The position numbers were made by a program, and so were the translations under genes. Positions 11,796-23,097 of a stretch of DNA of 64,000 nucleotides are shown in pieces. Under the pieces are notes generated by a model. The model was not told the DNA's origin. It saw only the letters and a list, made by a program, of their open reading frames with translations, and did not search any database. The stretch is from Nymphaea colorata (lineage: Eukaryota > Streptophyta > Magnoliopsida > Nymphaeales > Nymphaeaceae). How positions within the stretch are numbered: the first letter of the stretch is position 1; every line of letters begins with the position of its first letter. Location: the NCBI RefSeq assembly GCF_008831285.2, contig NC_045138.2:2644143-2708142 (forward strand), given 5' to 3'.

Positions 11796-14356
11796 CTATA
11801 AGCGGTCGGCAAGTTGAGGAAATTGCTGAAGAAGCAGAGTTACTCCTCTGATGGCACCCTGTTAAGACAACGCATATGTCAACAAATATATTCACAAGAA
11901 CTTTGCAAGTGCTGCAACACAGCCATACTGGTGATGCCTATAGGCTAATCAGGAACATACATAGATATAATCAGGAACATTGCGTGCTCATAGCGGAAAA
12001 AATGAATAATTCAGTGGCATACCAGGGCCAGCTCTCCAGGTTTCAGAGCAGGTTCCACACTATCTCTTCCATAACTGTGAAAATAACAACAGGTTAGAAA
12101 CTCAGAAAGAATGGTTATCCAGAGAACCAAATGAAGACGAACACCATGAGCTGATATTTTCTCTTTTCCAGTCTCTACTTGGGGATTCATGTTAGTTTGC
12201 CGGTGGCTGTTGGTATGACTGAAACTACCACAGTGTGTAAGCATGAACCAAACCCACTCAAGTTTACAGTCCCATCTCCAATAGTTGTTTTATCAATATA
12301 TACAACTCTATGTAATCCTGCGTGTCTATATGCATGCACTCCTTTTGTAATTGCTTTGAAATGCATTGCGCCTTCTTCGAAGAAATTTATTTGTTTGATC
12401 CATGACCAAAAATTTCTGCGAAGCAAAATCCCATGACATTTTCAAGGAACTAGCTTTTGGCATATGTGAAACTGCATGATGAATAATATAACGTAAAAAT
12501 TTTGAAAAAAAACTCATTTCGTGTTGCACTGGAATGGATTAAAAACAGATCAAGTGAGAAAGTTCTACATGGGAAAAGATCAAGGTGTCAAACTATTTTT
12601 GGCAAACGTCAAAGACATAAAAGATACCTTTATTTTCTTTTTCCTTGTAATGAGGTGCTTATTACTTTTTTCAGTTGAAGGGCACATGATTCTTTGCCAC
12701 AAAATCAGTGACGGGGAGAATTTCCTATCGAGTCAAGGAGGAGTTCTGCATTTCCAAGCTCGATAGTTACATCAACAAAAGATGGGTGGAGGCAATAGCA
12801 GACTGTACTCACATGATCTTCCTCTTGCCATTGCTCACTTCGCATCGATAAAAGCTGCAGCCCTTGCTAAAAGGGAAGGATCTCCCCTTCCATTCTGTTA
12901 AACGTATGTAAATGTCATTGACAGTAAAGAAAATCACAGAAGGAAAAGTTGGTGCTGGAGGTGAACAACGACAGGCAGAACAGAAGATGGCATACCAAGG
13001 TGCCATGTGACCCCGACAGCTGAAGAATCGTCGCCACTTATGTCGTCTATCACAAACTGCAAGTCTGCACTGATAGAATCTGTAAACTTCTTGAAGAATT
13101 CAAGTATCGCCTGCATATCCATATGAAGAACCGCATGAATCTGTTTTTCTTATCAGATTCACAATCCCATGTTTGGTTTTCTCATTAACTTACTACTTAA
13201 TTAGAGAATCCCAATCTTATCCTTCATTTACCCAAGATCAGATTTCTGTGCAAGTGTTGTAAAAGTCGGTTCTGAAATTTAATCGGATTCAGTGAATCGG
13301 TTGGTTCAGCTAAATTGGTTGGGAATTGACAAAAAAAAATTACAAAATTCAGTTTCAAAAATGTCTTTTTTTTAATAATAAACTACCACAATATTTGAAA
13401 AACACTTAATGGTTCTCTTAAATTGCTATGAAATTCGTTTCAAATTGGCTGATTCTGACGACATTGGTATAACTAAGGCAATTTTGTAGAAAATAACTTG
13501 AACCGGCATAGGTTCTCTGTGCCAAAGCGGCAAAGCCCCTGTTTTGGAGCGACCCAGGAGACCTAGCGTTATCATCTATGTTCTGGATCTGGATCAACCT
13601 TATACCATCAAATCAGATATGGATCCGGGTCATCTGGGACAGATTTGAATATTTTGAAAGCCGTATCAAAAGCATTGGCTCTATAATAATTTGCTTGTAG
13701 CACGATCAAAGCTGAACCCAGCCCATATTCCCGAGCATAGATTCAAATTACAAATAACAACCCGACCTGATCCAAATTAAAGATCCATAAACGTCCGCAG
13801 CAAAAGCTATAATACTACGTCAGAAGTCCGATCCATCCACGAAAACGTTTCGCGTCAAGAAACAGAGATAAGAGAAACCGATCCGTTACGCTGCAACGGG
13901 AAGAGGAGGGGAGGGCGCAGACGAAGCAGTATTATAGTCCACAAAGGCACAAACCTTGCGGCCAACGAAGGGACGAGGGAAGATGAGGTCCTCGTAGACG
14001 CAGTTGTCGGCAATGAGCTCCTCCACGGATTCCAGGTTGCGGCCATTGATTCCGTCGTAGAATCGCCTCACCAGCTCCGCCGGGGAATCGGCGGCCGCGG
14101 AGGGAGATGGAGGTGAGGTCGGCGGCGCAGACGAAGTTAACGTCGCCTGGTTACCCTCTGCCCTCGCCACCAGCGGGCAGAAGGGGGCCTCGAGGGAAAC
14201 GCGGCGGGCGGGAGAGGAGGAGGATGGGAAGGGAACCAGGGAATCTTGGTGCCGTTGGATGGGGAAGGTGTTTGATCCAAATTTGGGGACATTGCTGTGG
14301 AAGGTTCGTGCCTCCCGTAGAGGAAGGAAGGTAGACGCAGGGAAAAGATAGCTCAT
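11796..14356 (-). CDS. plastid NTF2-like (SnoaL-fold) family protein
   Basis: Five exons on the minus strand join in frame: 13955-14356, 12996-13110, 12813-12894, 12023-12074, 11796-11858, giving 237 residues. Residues 1 to about 70 are rich in Ser, Arg, Pro and Phe with few acidic residues, as in a chloroplast transit peptide. The NTF2-like domain starts near residue 92 (ELVRRFYDGINGRN, then CVYEDLIFPRPFVGRK) and continues through AILEFFKKF and VGVTWHLG. The C-terminus (GRDSVEPALKPGELAL, then LLLQQFPQLADRL) matches the conserved tail of the plant plastid NTF2 family, related to Arabidopsis At1g71480 by memory. Its biochemical role is not established. All donors are GT. A TATATATATA run at about 14459-14475, read on the minus strand, sits where a TATA box would be, and a CT-rich leader lies at 14357-14425. 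Confidence 0.9.
13123..13954. other. first intron of the NTF2-like gene
   Basis: Sequence between exon 1 (ending 13955) and the acceptor at 13111. Besides splice signals it holds AT-rich repeat-like text at about 13260-13500 that looks like an old insertion, with no clear ends. No coding signal. Confidence 0.6.
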
Positions 14357-14429
14357 CCCCCTCTCCCTCTCTCTCAGAGGTCTCTCGCTCTGTAACAGAG
14401 GTCTCTCTTTCTCTGTCTTCTAACAGAGT

Positions 14430-14959
14430 GGGGCAAAGTGTGGCTCAAGTACGCCACACAATTTATATATATATATAAGTATATAATTCTTACATTCCTC
14501 CAGCCATCAGTTGTATAGGAGCTGGACATAACACGTAGACGTAGTCATGGCCCTCATGGGGACGAAGCGGGGTTCAAGATCGACGGATGGTGGAGATTTT
14601 AAGAATTAATTTATTTATTTATTATATATATATAATTGAAAGAAAGCGTACCATATAAAAGTTTCGTTAAAACTAATTACTTAATCTATTCTTATAGATA
14701 TAAGGTTAAGAGTGATTTGGTTATATTTAATTGTTTTTTTACTTAAATAATGTTTTTTAATGATAAAAAAGAATGGCTCTTAAACATAAGATTTTTCTTT
14801 ACAAAAATAACGTGAACTAAATCATGATTTATATTAAATTAGTGTTTCTAAACACATTAGAAATTCATATTTATATAAATTTAAAATTTCATTGGACTAC
14901 ATGTGTGAAACATGTGAATGGTTATTAGGAAAATTTTTATGAAATGAAATTATAATCAA
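14430..14959. repeat. AT-rich dispersed repeat upstream of the NTF2-like gene
   Basis: The segment at about 14690-14880 (AAGAGTGATTTGGT, then TGGCTCTTA, then AACTAAATCATGATTTA) matches in order two segments near the other end of the window: 61240-61470 in reverse orientation and 61990-62290 in the same orientation. It is therefore a member of a dispersed non-autonomous repeat family. No protein is encoded. Confidence 0.65.
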
Positions 14960-14989
14960 TAGCAAAAAAGACACACTTTTTTAAAAAAA

Positions 14990-15180
14990 CACACGGAATA
15001 TCTAGGTGTAGAGATTGGTGAAAAAAAAGTCAAGTTACAACCACACATAACCACAAAAGCTTTAGAATTTGAAATACATGATATCAAAAGTCTTCAACGG
15101 TTTTTAGAATTAGTTAATTATACTAAACTATTTATTAAAGACTTCGAGAAAATGCACCGGTTCGCTTTTACAACAACATG
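14990..15180 (+). pseudogene. pararetroviral reverse transcriptase fragment
   Basis: The frame reads EYLGVEI, then LQPHI, then LQRFLELVNY and FIKDF. This matches the stretch after the RT active site in caulimovirids, where F-L-G-x-E-I is followed by L-Q-P-H-I and L-Q-x-F-L-G-x-x-N-Y. The upstream catalytic box is absent. The frame dissolves after about 15180. Confidence 0.78.
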
Positions 15181-15819
15181 GGAGGCAGAGGAGATGGGGC
15201 AGAGAAGAAAAGGAATGAGAGTTTGGAAATGATAGATAAGTGGATGGATAACAAAGAGGATGGGTGGATGATGATGAGTACAGATGCTGGGGTGGTGTTT
15301 ATATAGACACCAGACTTGAGAACAAATTACAACTTGAAAAGGAATTAGATTCCTTTTCGAACAAACTAAACACTAAGAGACAAAAGTAGTTACATTTGAA
15401 GAAACTCGAAGAAGGACAACTGTCGTGTGCTAGATGAGGTGACAGTCAAACATATCCAAAAAGTGTTACAGTGCGCTACAGTGTCCTTCGCAGTGCTACA
15501 ATCTTCTAGAGGCTCCTCGAGATGATTTACCTCAGGATGTGACCCATTGTTTTAATCTGTAGGGTACGTCATAGGGTAAATTTTTATGCCAAAAATTTAC
15601 AAAAGTAATACTCATACTTATCCTGAAGGGTTTTTCCCATAGTAGATTTTAAAGTGATGATGTACAATACAAATCCTAATTCTAACTTGAGGGATTTTTC
15701 CAAAGAAAAGCTTATCACGTTTCTTCTCAAACATATGATGCTTAAATTTTACATAAGAAACACTATATCCATTGAAAGTTTAACCATAACTTGCAAGGGT
15801 AAAATTTTACCGATCTTGA
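15181..15819. other. pararetrovirus-associated segment, no firm coding call
   Basis: A purine-rich piece at 15180-15560 includes a repeated CTACAGTG/GTGCTACA motif around 15470-15505 and could be intergenic viral sequence. From 15654 an open plus-strand stretch encodes a lysine-rich peptide that I do not recognise. It sits between recognisable viral pieces and is probably part of the same insertion. Confidence 0.4.
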
Positions 15820-16330
15820 TGGCTGCAGAGTTAAGGACTCAGCAGCTTCGTCCTTACTTCTTTTTAGTTATTCTCAATTTCTTCTTTGTATTGTTCATTA
15901 TTATCTCATCTTCCTTCATCGCCAACATTTCACTCATCTTCATTGTCATCTCTTTGGATGACTGCTCCAACATTCTGATTGTCACCTGTCCAATCTACCA
16001 GATTATTGTCGTAGATTTGACGAAAATATTTACAGAGGCGAGGGTTTATCTATAAAACACTTTGGAAAAGAATGTAAAATTTTTCAATAACCCAACTGTC
16101 TACTAGGAAGATTTGTGTATTTCTGTCTTCAACTACCATACAAGTAGTTTTTGTCCACCGAGCATATTGGTATGCGGTTATAGTATAAGCTCTCCATCCC
16201 TTCAGTTGAGAATATACATATTCTTCAATCAAAGCAGTTCTAATAGTGTCTTCAGCAATTCTGGTTTGTAGAGAAAAAGTGAAGTGTATATATTGGTCGT
16301 GATTTCTTGTTTTGCTTCACATGAGTATTT
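15820..16330 (-). pseudogene. probable pararetroviral polyprotein fragment (movement/coat region)
   Basis: On the minus strand 16050-16300 is an open frame with the blocks IAEDTIRTALIEEYVYSQ, YTITAYQYARW and VVEDRN. I associate these with the N-terminal (movement-protein) half of endogenous caulimovirid polyproteins. That assignment comes from general resemblance and the RT and RNase H neighbours, not from a diagnostic catalytic motif. The part below 16050 continues with a stop and a charged Met-rich segment. Confidence 0.5.
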
Positions 16331-16520
16331 ATAAGAGGGAGGAATAGACTCAATGTCTAGGTTAACATAACCATAAGGCTTTATATCTCCAGGTTTGAAC
16401 ATTCTTTTTAGCCTAATATCATGATTTCTTCTTGAACATGTTTCCTCATGATTCTATTTTCTTATTCTAAAGCTTGTATTTTTTCATTTAGCTATTCTTT
16501 TTCTTTCTTTCGCCAATTAT

Positions 16521-16733
16521 CATGCATATTACCAATCAGATGAAAGTTACTCAAACTATGAAGAATATTTATATAATGAATGGTATGAACCATAAAAGTT
16601 TGACATACCATCACGTTACCATATGAATCGATTAGAATATTATGCACATTACCAATCAAACTAAAGTTACTCAGACTATGAACAATATTTATATAATGAA
16701 TGGTATGAACCATAAAAGTTTGTCATACCATCA
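16521..16733 (+). repeat. 120-bp direct duplication inside the pararetroviral piece
   Basis: Two copies of a segment of about 93 bases (16521-16613 and 16641-16733) lie 120 bases apart with few differences. In one plus-strand frame both copies encode a Tyr/Glu-rich acidic peptide (SYSNYEEYLYNEWYEP in the first). The period is a multiple of three, so the duplication would have kept frame, though the copies now each end in a stop. Confidence 0.85.
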
Positions 16734-16960
16734 ATCACACGCTTCAAAAAAGTGAAAGTAACAAAAAATCAACAGAAGAACGAGATGAAGATGCTTGAAC
16801 CCTTACGGCAGCGACCAGCTGTTGCATGCTTATAACAATATCCAATGGATTATCACTAACTTTCCTTTTTTCGATGGAGAAAGCAGGGTCAAGGTCATGT
16901 AATCTTTTTTTAGATTGGTCAAAATAACTTATAATTTTAATAAGTCTCTTAATCTAAGAT

Positions 16961-17303
16961 TCAAACATCAATGTCTCTATCTCTATTCATCTTTTTAAAG
17001 TCTACTTAACATGTTGGCTAGGCGATTGTCTTCTCCCTTTATGTGCTCAAATGTTACTTTATAATTTTGGTTTATAAGGGTATCTTTAAAGGATATCTAT
17101 CTTGGCTGACTCATTCTTTTTGAATTCTTATTTTCATAAAATTTTACAATAGTATCACAATCGTTCGTAACTACTATTTTTTTTTTATTAAGCAAAAATA
17201 AGCGAAAACTGTTGAGTGCATATACTACAGCAAGAATTTTCTGACGTATACTGCTGAAAAATCTTCTCACATGCATCAAAAAAGTGAAAATAACAAGACA
17301 CAC
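16961..17303 (-). pseudogene. pararetroviral RNase H domain, one nonsense codon
   Basis: The minus-strand frame contains ILAVVYALNSFRLFLL, then TNDCDTIVKFY, then KRMSQPR, a stop, and then VTFEHIKGEDNRLANMLSR. These are the ordered RNase H landmarks of caulimovirids: the E-I-L-A helix, the T-D-C-E-A-I strand and the F-x-H-I-x-G-x-x-N-x-L-A-D end block. The only break is a stop where a tryptophan is usual. This is the best evidence for the pararetroviral origin of the cluster. Confidence 0.82.
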
Positions 17304-17480
17304 GGCTTCTCGTTGAGAAAAGGCGAATGCGATTATATTTGGAAGACCAATTAGCCACTATCCTAAGTAAAATTGGAAGCTTCCAAGAATATAAAGATAG
17401 TATAGAAGTCCTACAAAAACAAACTTCAAAGTACCTACAAAATCCAAATCAAAACTATATTGAAATAATAAAATTAATCA
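17304..17480 (+). pseudogene. open pararetrovirus-associated fragment
   Basis: An open plus-strand frame of about 50 codons (LEDQLATILSK, then YKDSIEVLQKQ) looks like an amphipathic coiled-coil segment. The words just before it (AAAAAGTGAAAATAACAA at about 17279) resemble those at 16747, just after the 120-bp duplication, suggesting that the RNase H piece was inserted inverted between them. Function is not recognised. Confidence 0.4.
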
Positions 17481-17732
17481 GGAGTGGTCCGAATGCATCG
17501 GGATGTGCATGTATGAGGCCGCAACACTCAGATGGCCCGAGAAATACATGTTTTGAGTTTGTCCGGCCCAATGTGCAAATATTCCAAAAGATTTTCCTCT
17601 CGGTGTATGGAAATTTTTTGTATGTACATATTTATAACACCAGAGAAATTTTTTGCATGTGCATATTTATGACACCAGATAAAGGGGCTTATATAAGAGC
17701 ATAGTTATTAATCTGGTATAAGATATGTGGTT

Positions 17733-17860
17733 TGGTGACAAAAAAAGATACTAACATAATTTTATTCATAACAATATATATGGGTGGACATTAGGTCTTG
17801 TGACAAAAAAAAAATGTTAACATAATTTTATTAATAGCAATACATATGGGTGGACATTTG
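17733..17860. repeat. 65-bp imperfect tandem duplication
   Basis: Two units with GTGACAAAAAAA, then AACATAATTTTATT, then ATATGGGTGGACATT lie next to each other, differing by several substitutions and the length of an A run. Confidence 0.85.
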
Positions 17861-18051
17861 AGCAGAGGGTCCGCTCACTACCCGTTTGATTTGAAGCCAA
17901 TAAGGAATTCGGATTTCCTGATCAGATTCAGTTATAAATTTAGAAGTCAGATTTGAATATGGTAAAACCTTGGGTATTTGGCATCCCTAATTCGAATCCA
18001 ATCTGTCGTCTAGTGCATTTGAATGGTACCTAACTGACTCTTTTAAAGTCA

Positions 18052-18534
18052 CGAATAGGGTTGTTCAACAGGTCGAGCTCGACTGGAACTCGCTCGATAA
18101 ACTTTACTCGAACTTGACTTGTTTATTAAACGAGTCGACTTCGAGTTAAGAAATGAACTCGACAACCTAAACAAGTCGAGCTCGAGTTAAGTAGGCTCGG
18201 CTCAGGTGCTCGAGAAAAAAAAAATATAATACATATGATAAAATTATCAAAAAAGGGTAGACTGCTCAAATGGATATACACGTCACTGATACGTGGGTGG
18301 TTTTTAAGTCTATATGCCACCTTTTCTTTTAAAAATTGTAAATTTTCAATGAAATGCTTGGCTCGGCTCGAGCCAACCTTAGGTTTGAGCTCAATCAAGC
18401 TGAGTCGAGCTCGAGCTAATGAAATCGAACTCATGTCGAGCTCGAGCTCCAGCTCGAGCCGAGCTCAAGTTCCTTTTAAGACACGCAAAGCGAGCTCAAC
18501 TCGGCTCGAACTGGTGCATAAACAGCCCTACTCG
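18052..18534. mobile_element. hAT-type MITE, GAGCTCGA-rich
   Basis: The left end reads CGAATAGGGTTGTTCA and the reverse complement of the right end CGAGTAGGGCTGTTTA. The flanks TAAAGTCA and CTAAGTCA agree at 6 of 8 positions, as expected of a hAT 8-bp target duplication that has aged. Inner sequence is dense in TCGAGCTCGAG words, the subterminal pattern of a common plant MITE type. It contains no transposase. Confidence 0.75.
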
Positions 18535-20052
18535 CTAAGTCACATATGGGTTAGTATAGGCAATGTTTCTTTATTTTCACATTGCCATCTTTAAATAATT
18601 ATTCGTGTTTTTTTACATGAAAGTCTGTGAATGAGTACCACTTGGAAAATCATTTATGACTCCCCACTTACAAGTTCTTAGCAGGAAAAAAATTAAAAAA
18701 TCTATTTTAAAAAAAACTAGTTTTTTTCTAAAAACAACCTTTTTTAGGTGTTATTAACTATCATTTGATATTTTAAGGGGTTTTAATACTTTGTTTTCTA
18801 TTTACCTAATACTTTGTACTAAATGTTGATAGCAGAGATTTGTTCAGTTTGTTTCTCAACTTTGTTGAGGGGCAGACTTTATCTGAGAAATGCCACTTTC
18901 TAACAAAAGTTAAGCACATATTAAGAAATATACAAATCATATGGCCGTATTGTGATTACAACTAAAATATAGGGGTCAAATGAAAAATCCGTTACAAGAA
19001 GTTACACCGGCAGGACATCCTCATAAACGAAAATTTCCCTCCAAGAAAAGGGTCGCGGTCTTCTTCTGGAGATCAAAAATGAAGACGAGGAGATGAGGAA
19101 GAGGAAGGGAAGGGCTATCGTCTCATGCTCCTCCTTAATTGCGTCGTTCTCTCCATCAACGGGGACCCAAGGTTTTCCTCCAGCGGCGCTACTGCTTTCG
19201 AGGTGCAGAGCCCTGCGCATGGAGGGAGGATGGTCTTCCCTGTGCGGTCGAATCGGGCCAAGGTCATCTTGGAAGGAGAATGGCGCTTTCCGGTTTGATT
19301 GCCTTCTGATTCTTGACATGTCTATTGAGTTATGTGCTTTGAGGGTTTTTCGTGATTGACTGGCATTCTTAATAGGATTCATCCAGCACACTCATGTCTT
19401 GGCCGCCTTGCTTCTCTGTTTCATACCCTGCGGATTCTTGATCTCGATAATGATCTATTTCGTTCTTGAGTATTGGATGCCGAATTTCGATGATCAGTGA
19501 CCTTCTTGAGACAACTCATTGATAGCCATTTTCCTCCCTACATATCGTTGATCTCGAAGGATGAATCGTCCTTCCCGAACTTATAGCTTTTCCCTTCTTG
19601 TATCCTATCAGTGATCTCTTGGTTTCTTTGCTGCCACTGGATGGATGATTTCGTTGCTCAATGATGTTCTCACATGACTTGTCTGATGTTGTGAGGCTTG
19701 CGGATGATGATTATCTCATGGCATAGTTTCGATCTAGCCCTATGAGTCGAATTTGGGGGGCTCGTGTGTGTTCTTTCTACACATGGGCTCACGCGATCCA
19801 AGGTACGTGACTCAGTTTACGGTAATTCTGCTGTGAAATTGGATAACTTGCCTGCAGCACGCTTGATATGTCATTACTATCTACCTTTTCCTAGCCTGCA
19901 AGCATCGGGGTTCCAGTTGGTCCGTAATTGATTAAAAAGGTTGAATTGAACTGAATTGAGTCTTGGCTCTTATATTTCATGCTCTTTGGAGTTAAACCTA
20001 CTTGATAAGCATTTTATACATCAACATTTAATTGCATGAATTATGGTGTTCT
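18535..20052. other. intergenic, GC-rich segment of unknown nature
   Basis: At about 19000-19420 composition rises and both strands have open frames (plus 19093-19359, minus 19002-19391), neither resembling a known protein. It could be a 5' leader, a non-coding transcript or an old insertion. The rest is AT-rich, with long T runs continuing beyond 20270. Confidence 0.35.
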
Positions 20053-20120
20053 TGTTGTAGCTTTGAGGTAAAAATTCTATGTTGGCTGTGGAGATCTGGG
20101 CACGAATGCCAGCATCCGCA
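20053..20120 (+). pseudogene. tRNA-His pseudogene
   Basis: The sequence aligns along its whole length with the intact tRNA-His about 1 kb downstream: TTTGAGGTAAAAATTCTATG for the D-arm and anticodon 5' stem, GAGATCTGGGCACGAATGCC for the T-arm, and a decayed acceptor end. One base of the anticodon loop is missing, the T-stem has a mismatch and the acceptor stem no longer pairs. It cannot fold into a normal tRNA. Confidence 0.75.
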
Positions 20121-21097
20121 AAATTGTTTTTCCACAGAATTATATATTTAGAGAATCTCTCGTGCAGATTGATTCTGCTTCAGTATATTAAATTAAATAG
20201 GTAAATAGTTTATGTGATTATTTGAGAACTAATCGCTTAAGACTGAAAAATGCTGCCAAATTACATAGTCACAGAAAACACATTTTTTTGAAAAAAAACA
20301 CGAAAAAAATGAGATAAATTAAATGGCCATTTAAAACTTAAAAAAAAACACTTTTTTTTTAAACATCGCGGTGTTTTCACTTTTTTCATTTTTTAGTTTT
20401 TTTAATGCCAAACTTTTTTTTTTCATTTCCTATTTTTTACTTTTTGCAAATCTACTTATTTTTTATTGTTTGTGTTATTAGTTTCTCACTTATTTCATTT
20501 TCAGTTTTTTTTTTCATTTTTTTTATTTGTTGCAAATGTAGTTTGTATTATCACTTTTGATCTTTTGATGTTTGTGACTATGGCCGAAAGTACGGCCATC
20601 ATTTGCATAAGACATGACTACCTGATCGGAAGGTGTATGATAATGATAGGACGTAATAATGCCGAACCTTTTAAAACTGGTCCTTGATTCAAAAGTTTAC
20701 ACCAAAAACGGGTCTTTCTCGAGCATAATATTAAGAAAATACTTCAATGTATAAAATGATGGTGATACTTCTAGCTGCAGAGCATGGGACTAAGTTCCAA
20801 CTGGCACAATAGCTTTTTCTTTTAAATTTTTTTGCCGCCAACTCAAAGAATGCAGGATCAGTTGACCTACTAGATAGATAGTAACATACACCAACCAAGA
20901 ATGAAATTGATAGCAAATGTCTAATTATAAAAATATAAGATGCGTTTTTTTTTACTTTTTATTTAGCTTCTAGCCATCGAAAAGTTTTCTATTATTAAAT
21001 GGGTTAATATGTAATTTAAACATCAAACATTTGCTTGTGAGAATTCAAAAATGTATCTGTCCATGTTATTCTTAACTCGAAAATCAGTGCATCAAAG
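20121..21097. other. AT-rich spacer between tRNA-His copies
   Basis: Homopolymer-rich (A and T runs at 20285-20520). No gene is recognised. The 70 bases upstream of the intact tRNA are AT-rich, as usual for plant tRNA genes. Confidence 0.6.
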
Positions 21098-21169
21098 GTG
21101 GCTGTAGTTTAGTGGTTAGAATTCTACGTTGTGGCCGTAGAGACCTGGGCTCGAATCCCAGCAGCCACA
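21098..21169 (+). tRNA. tRNA-His (anticodon GTG)
   Basis: All 72 bases fold into a cloverleaf. The acceptor stem pairs GTGGCTG with CAGCCAC, with A as discriminator. The anticodon stem is CTACG/CGTAG around loop TTGTGGC, and the T-stem GGG/CCC-type arm holds the loop of GGGCTCGAATCCC. A and B boxes for Pol III are present. Eukaryotic tRNA-His receives its extra G at position -1 after transcription, so its absence here is expected. A possible Pol III stop (TTTTT) lies at 21182-21186, inside the first unit of the adjoining repeat array. There is no intron. The canonical CCACG/CGTGG pair is replaced by a compensated T-A pair. Confidence 0.97.
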
Positions 21170-23061
21170 TATTAATTTACATTTTTAGCATAACCTTGTA
21201 TGTTTATCTAACTAGATTTTATTCTCATCCATTGTTTTAGTTATTTTATTTTATCATAAATTTAATATTTATAAGTTCCTCTTATTAAAATTAGCATGCA
21301 GACATTTTAGTATGTTTAAGATTTGCATAAAATGACCACTTGATACAGACACATATATTAATTTATATTTTCAGGTTAGCCTTACATATTTATCTAACTA
21401 CATTCCATTCTTATGCATTGATTGATTATTTTTTTCAATCTTTTTGCTATAAATTTATAAACACTTATCAATTTTCCTTTTTTAAATTAGTAAGCCGACT
21501 TTATAGTATTTTTAAGATTTGCGTAAAATGGCCACTGAAGGACAAGTCACATATTAATTTACATTTTTAGGTTGAACTTATATATTTATCTAATTAGATT
21601 TCATTGTTATGCATTGGTTGGTTATTTTATTTCATTAATAATTTCGTTGTAGATTTATAACACTTCATTCTTCTTTTTTAAAATCAATATTTCAATCTTT
21701 TAGTTATAGATTTACAAACATTTATCAGTTTCCCTTCTTAACTTCAGTGTACTGACATTTTAGTATATTCTAAGATTTGTATAAAACGATCATTTGATAG
21801 ATAAACCACATTAGTTTACATTTTTAAGTTAACCTTATATGTTTATCTGACTAGGTTTCATTCTTATTCATTAGTTGGTTATTTTATTTCAATTTTTTGT
21901 CATAGATTTAGAAACACTCATGAGTTCTCTTTCTTAAAATCAGTACCTGACATTTTAGTATGGTAAACATGGACAAACCATATATTACTTTACATTTTGA
22001 GGTTAAACTTATATATGTATCTAACTAGATCTCATTTTTGCGCATTGATTGGTTATTTTATTTCATTAATATTTTTGTTGTTGATTTATAACACTTATCA
22101 ATCTCCATTCTTAAAATCAGTATTTCAATATTTTTGTTACAGATTTCTAAACACTTATAACTTTCCCCCTTAAAATTAGTTTGTTGACATTTTAGTATGT
22201 TTAAGATTTGTACTTATTCTTATGCATTAGTTGGCTGTTTTATTTCAATTTTTTTTGTTACAAATTTATAAACACTTATGAGTTCCTATTCTCAAAGTCA
22301 GTACTACTACTGTGACATTTTATTATGGTTAAAAGTTGCATAAAAAAAACCGCTTGAAAGATAACCCGCACATTAATGGATATTTTCGCTTAAGTTTGTA
22401 CATATATTTAACCAAATTTCAATCTTATGCTATGTTGTCAAGGCACCTAGGCGGGCCTAGGTGAGGCCTAGCGGAAAAGGTGACCATTTTTTTCATTTTA
22501 TTTTTAGTTATGTTAATATGCCTAGGCATTTTGATTAACTATTACTAATATTTGAAATGTGGAGAGTACTAATATAACACCCATAAATAACTTAAACAAT
22601 AAAAAGTTAATTGTTTACTTCATTGAATATGCAAGCAGAAGTTTAACATTACTCATTAAATGTAATTTAATACAAGAAACCAGTAAAAAATCTAAATCTA
22701 ATCTCTAGAGGAAGGAATGTAAATCCACAAGAAGGCTTTAATCCATATGTACTTAAAGAAAAACATAATGTAATAAAAAAGACTAACAATACCTAATAGT
22801 ATACATATAAATACACAACAGTAACAATACATGTAAGTGCATAACCACACTAACATATACATATAACAGGTATCACAATACTACGTATTATATAACAGCC
22901 TAACAGTATATACATATAATAGGTTGGTGCAATCCTATATAACAGATATAACAGACTGTATAGTATATACATATAACACGTATTACAATACATATAACAG
23001 GAATAACAAATTGTATTACAATACAATTTAACATAATAGTACCTACATATAAATTTATAAC

Positions 23062-23097
<36 letters not shown>

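Larger units (their letters stand above)
14990..17480. mobile_element. endogenous pararetrovirus (caulimovirid) remnant, rearranged
   Basis: Several blocks read as pieces of a plant pararetrovirus polyprotein but lie on both strands and out of order: an RT tail (+), a probable movement/coat-region piece (-), a charged region with an internal duplication (+), RNase H (-) and a further open piece (+). The RT and RNase H motifs are of the Caulimoviridae type and no integrase is present. Endogenous pararetroviruses usually form such scrambled clusters through illegitimate recombination. All blocks are broken by stops and no intact viral gene remains. The genus cannot be fixed by eye. Confidence 0.75.

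Noticed and set aside
19002-19391. 129-codon minus-strand open frame
   Set aside because: Composition is Arg/Ser-rich with no known domain; the plus strand is equally open, as expected for GC-rich non-coding sequence.
19700-19800. Box C/D snoRNA candidate (ATGATGA at about 19704)
   Set aside because: A box C-like word is present but no CUGA box D and no terminal stem lie at a suitable distance downstream.
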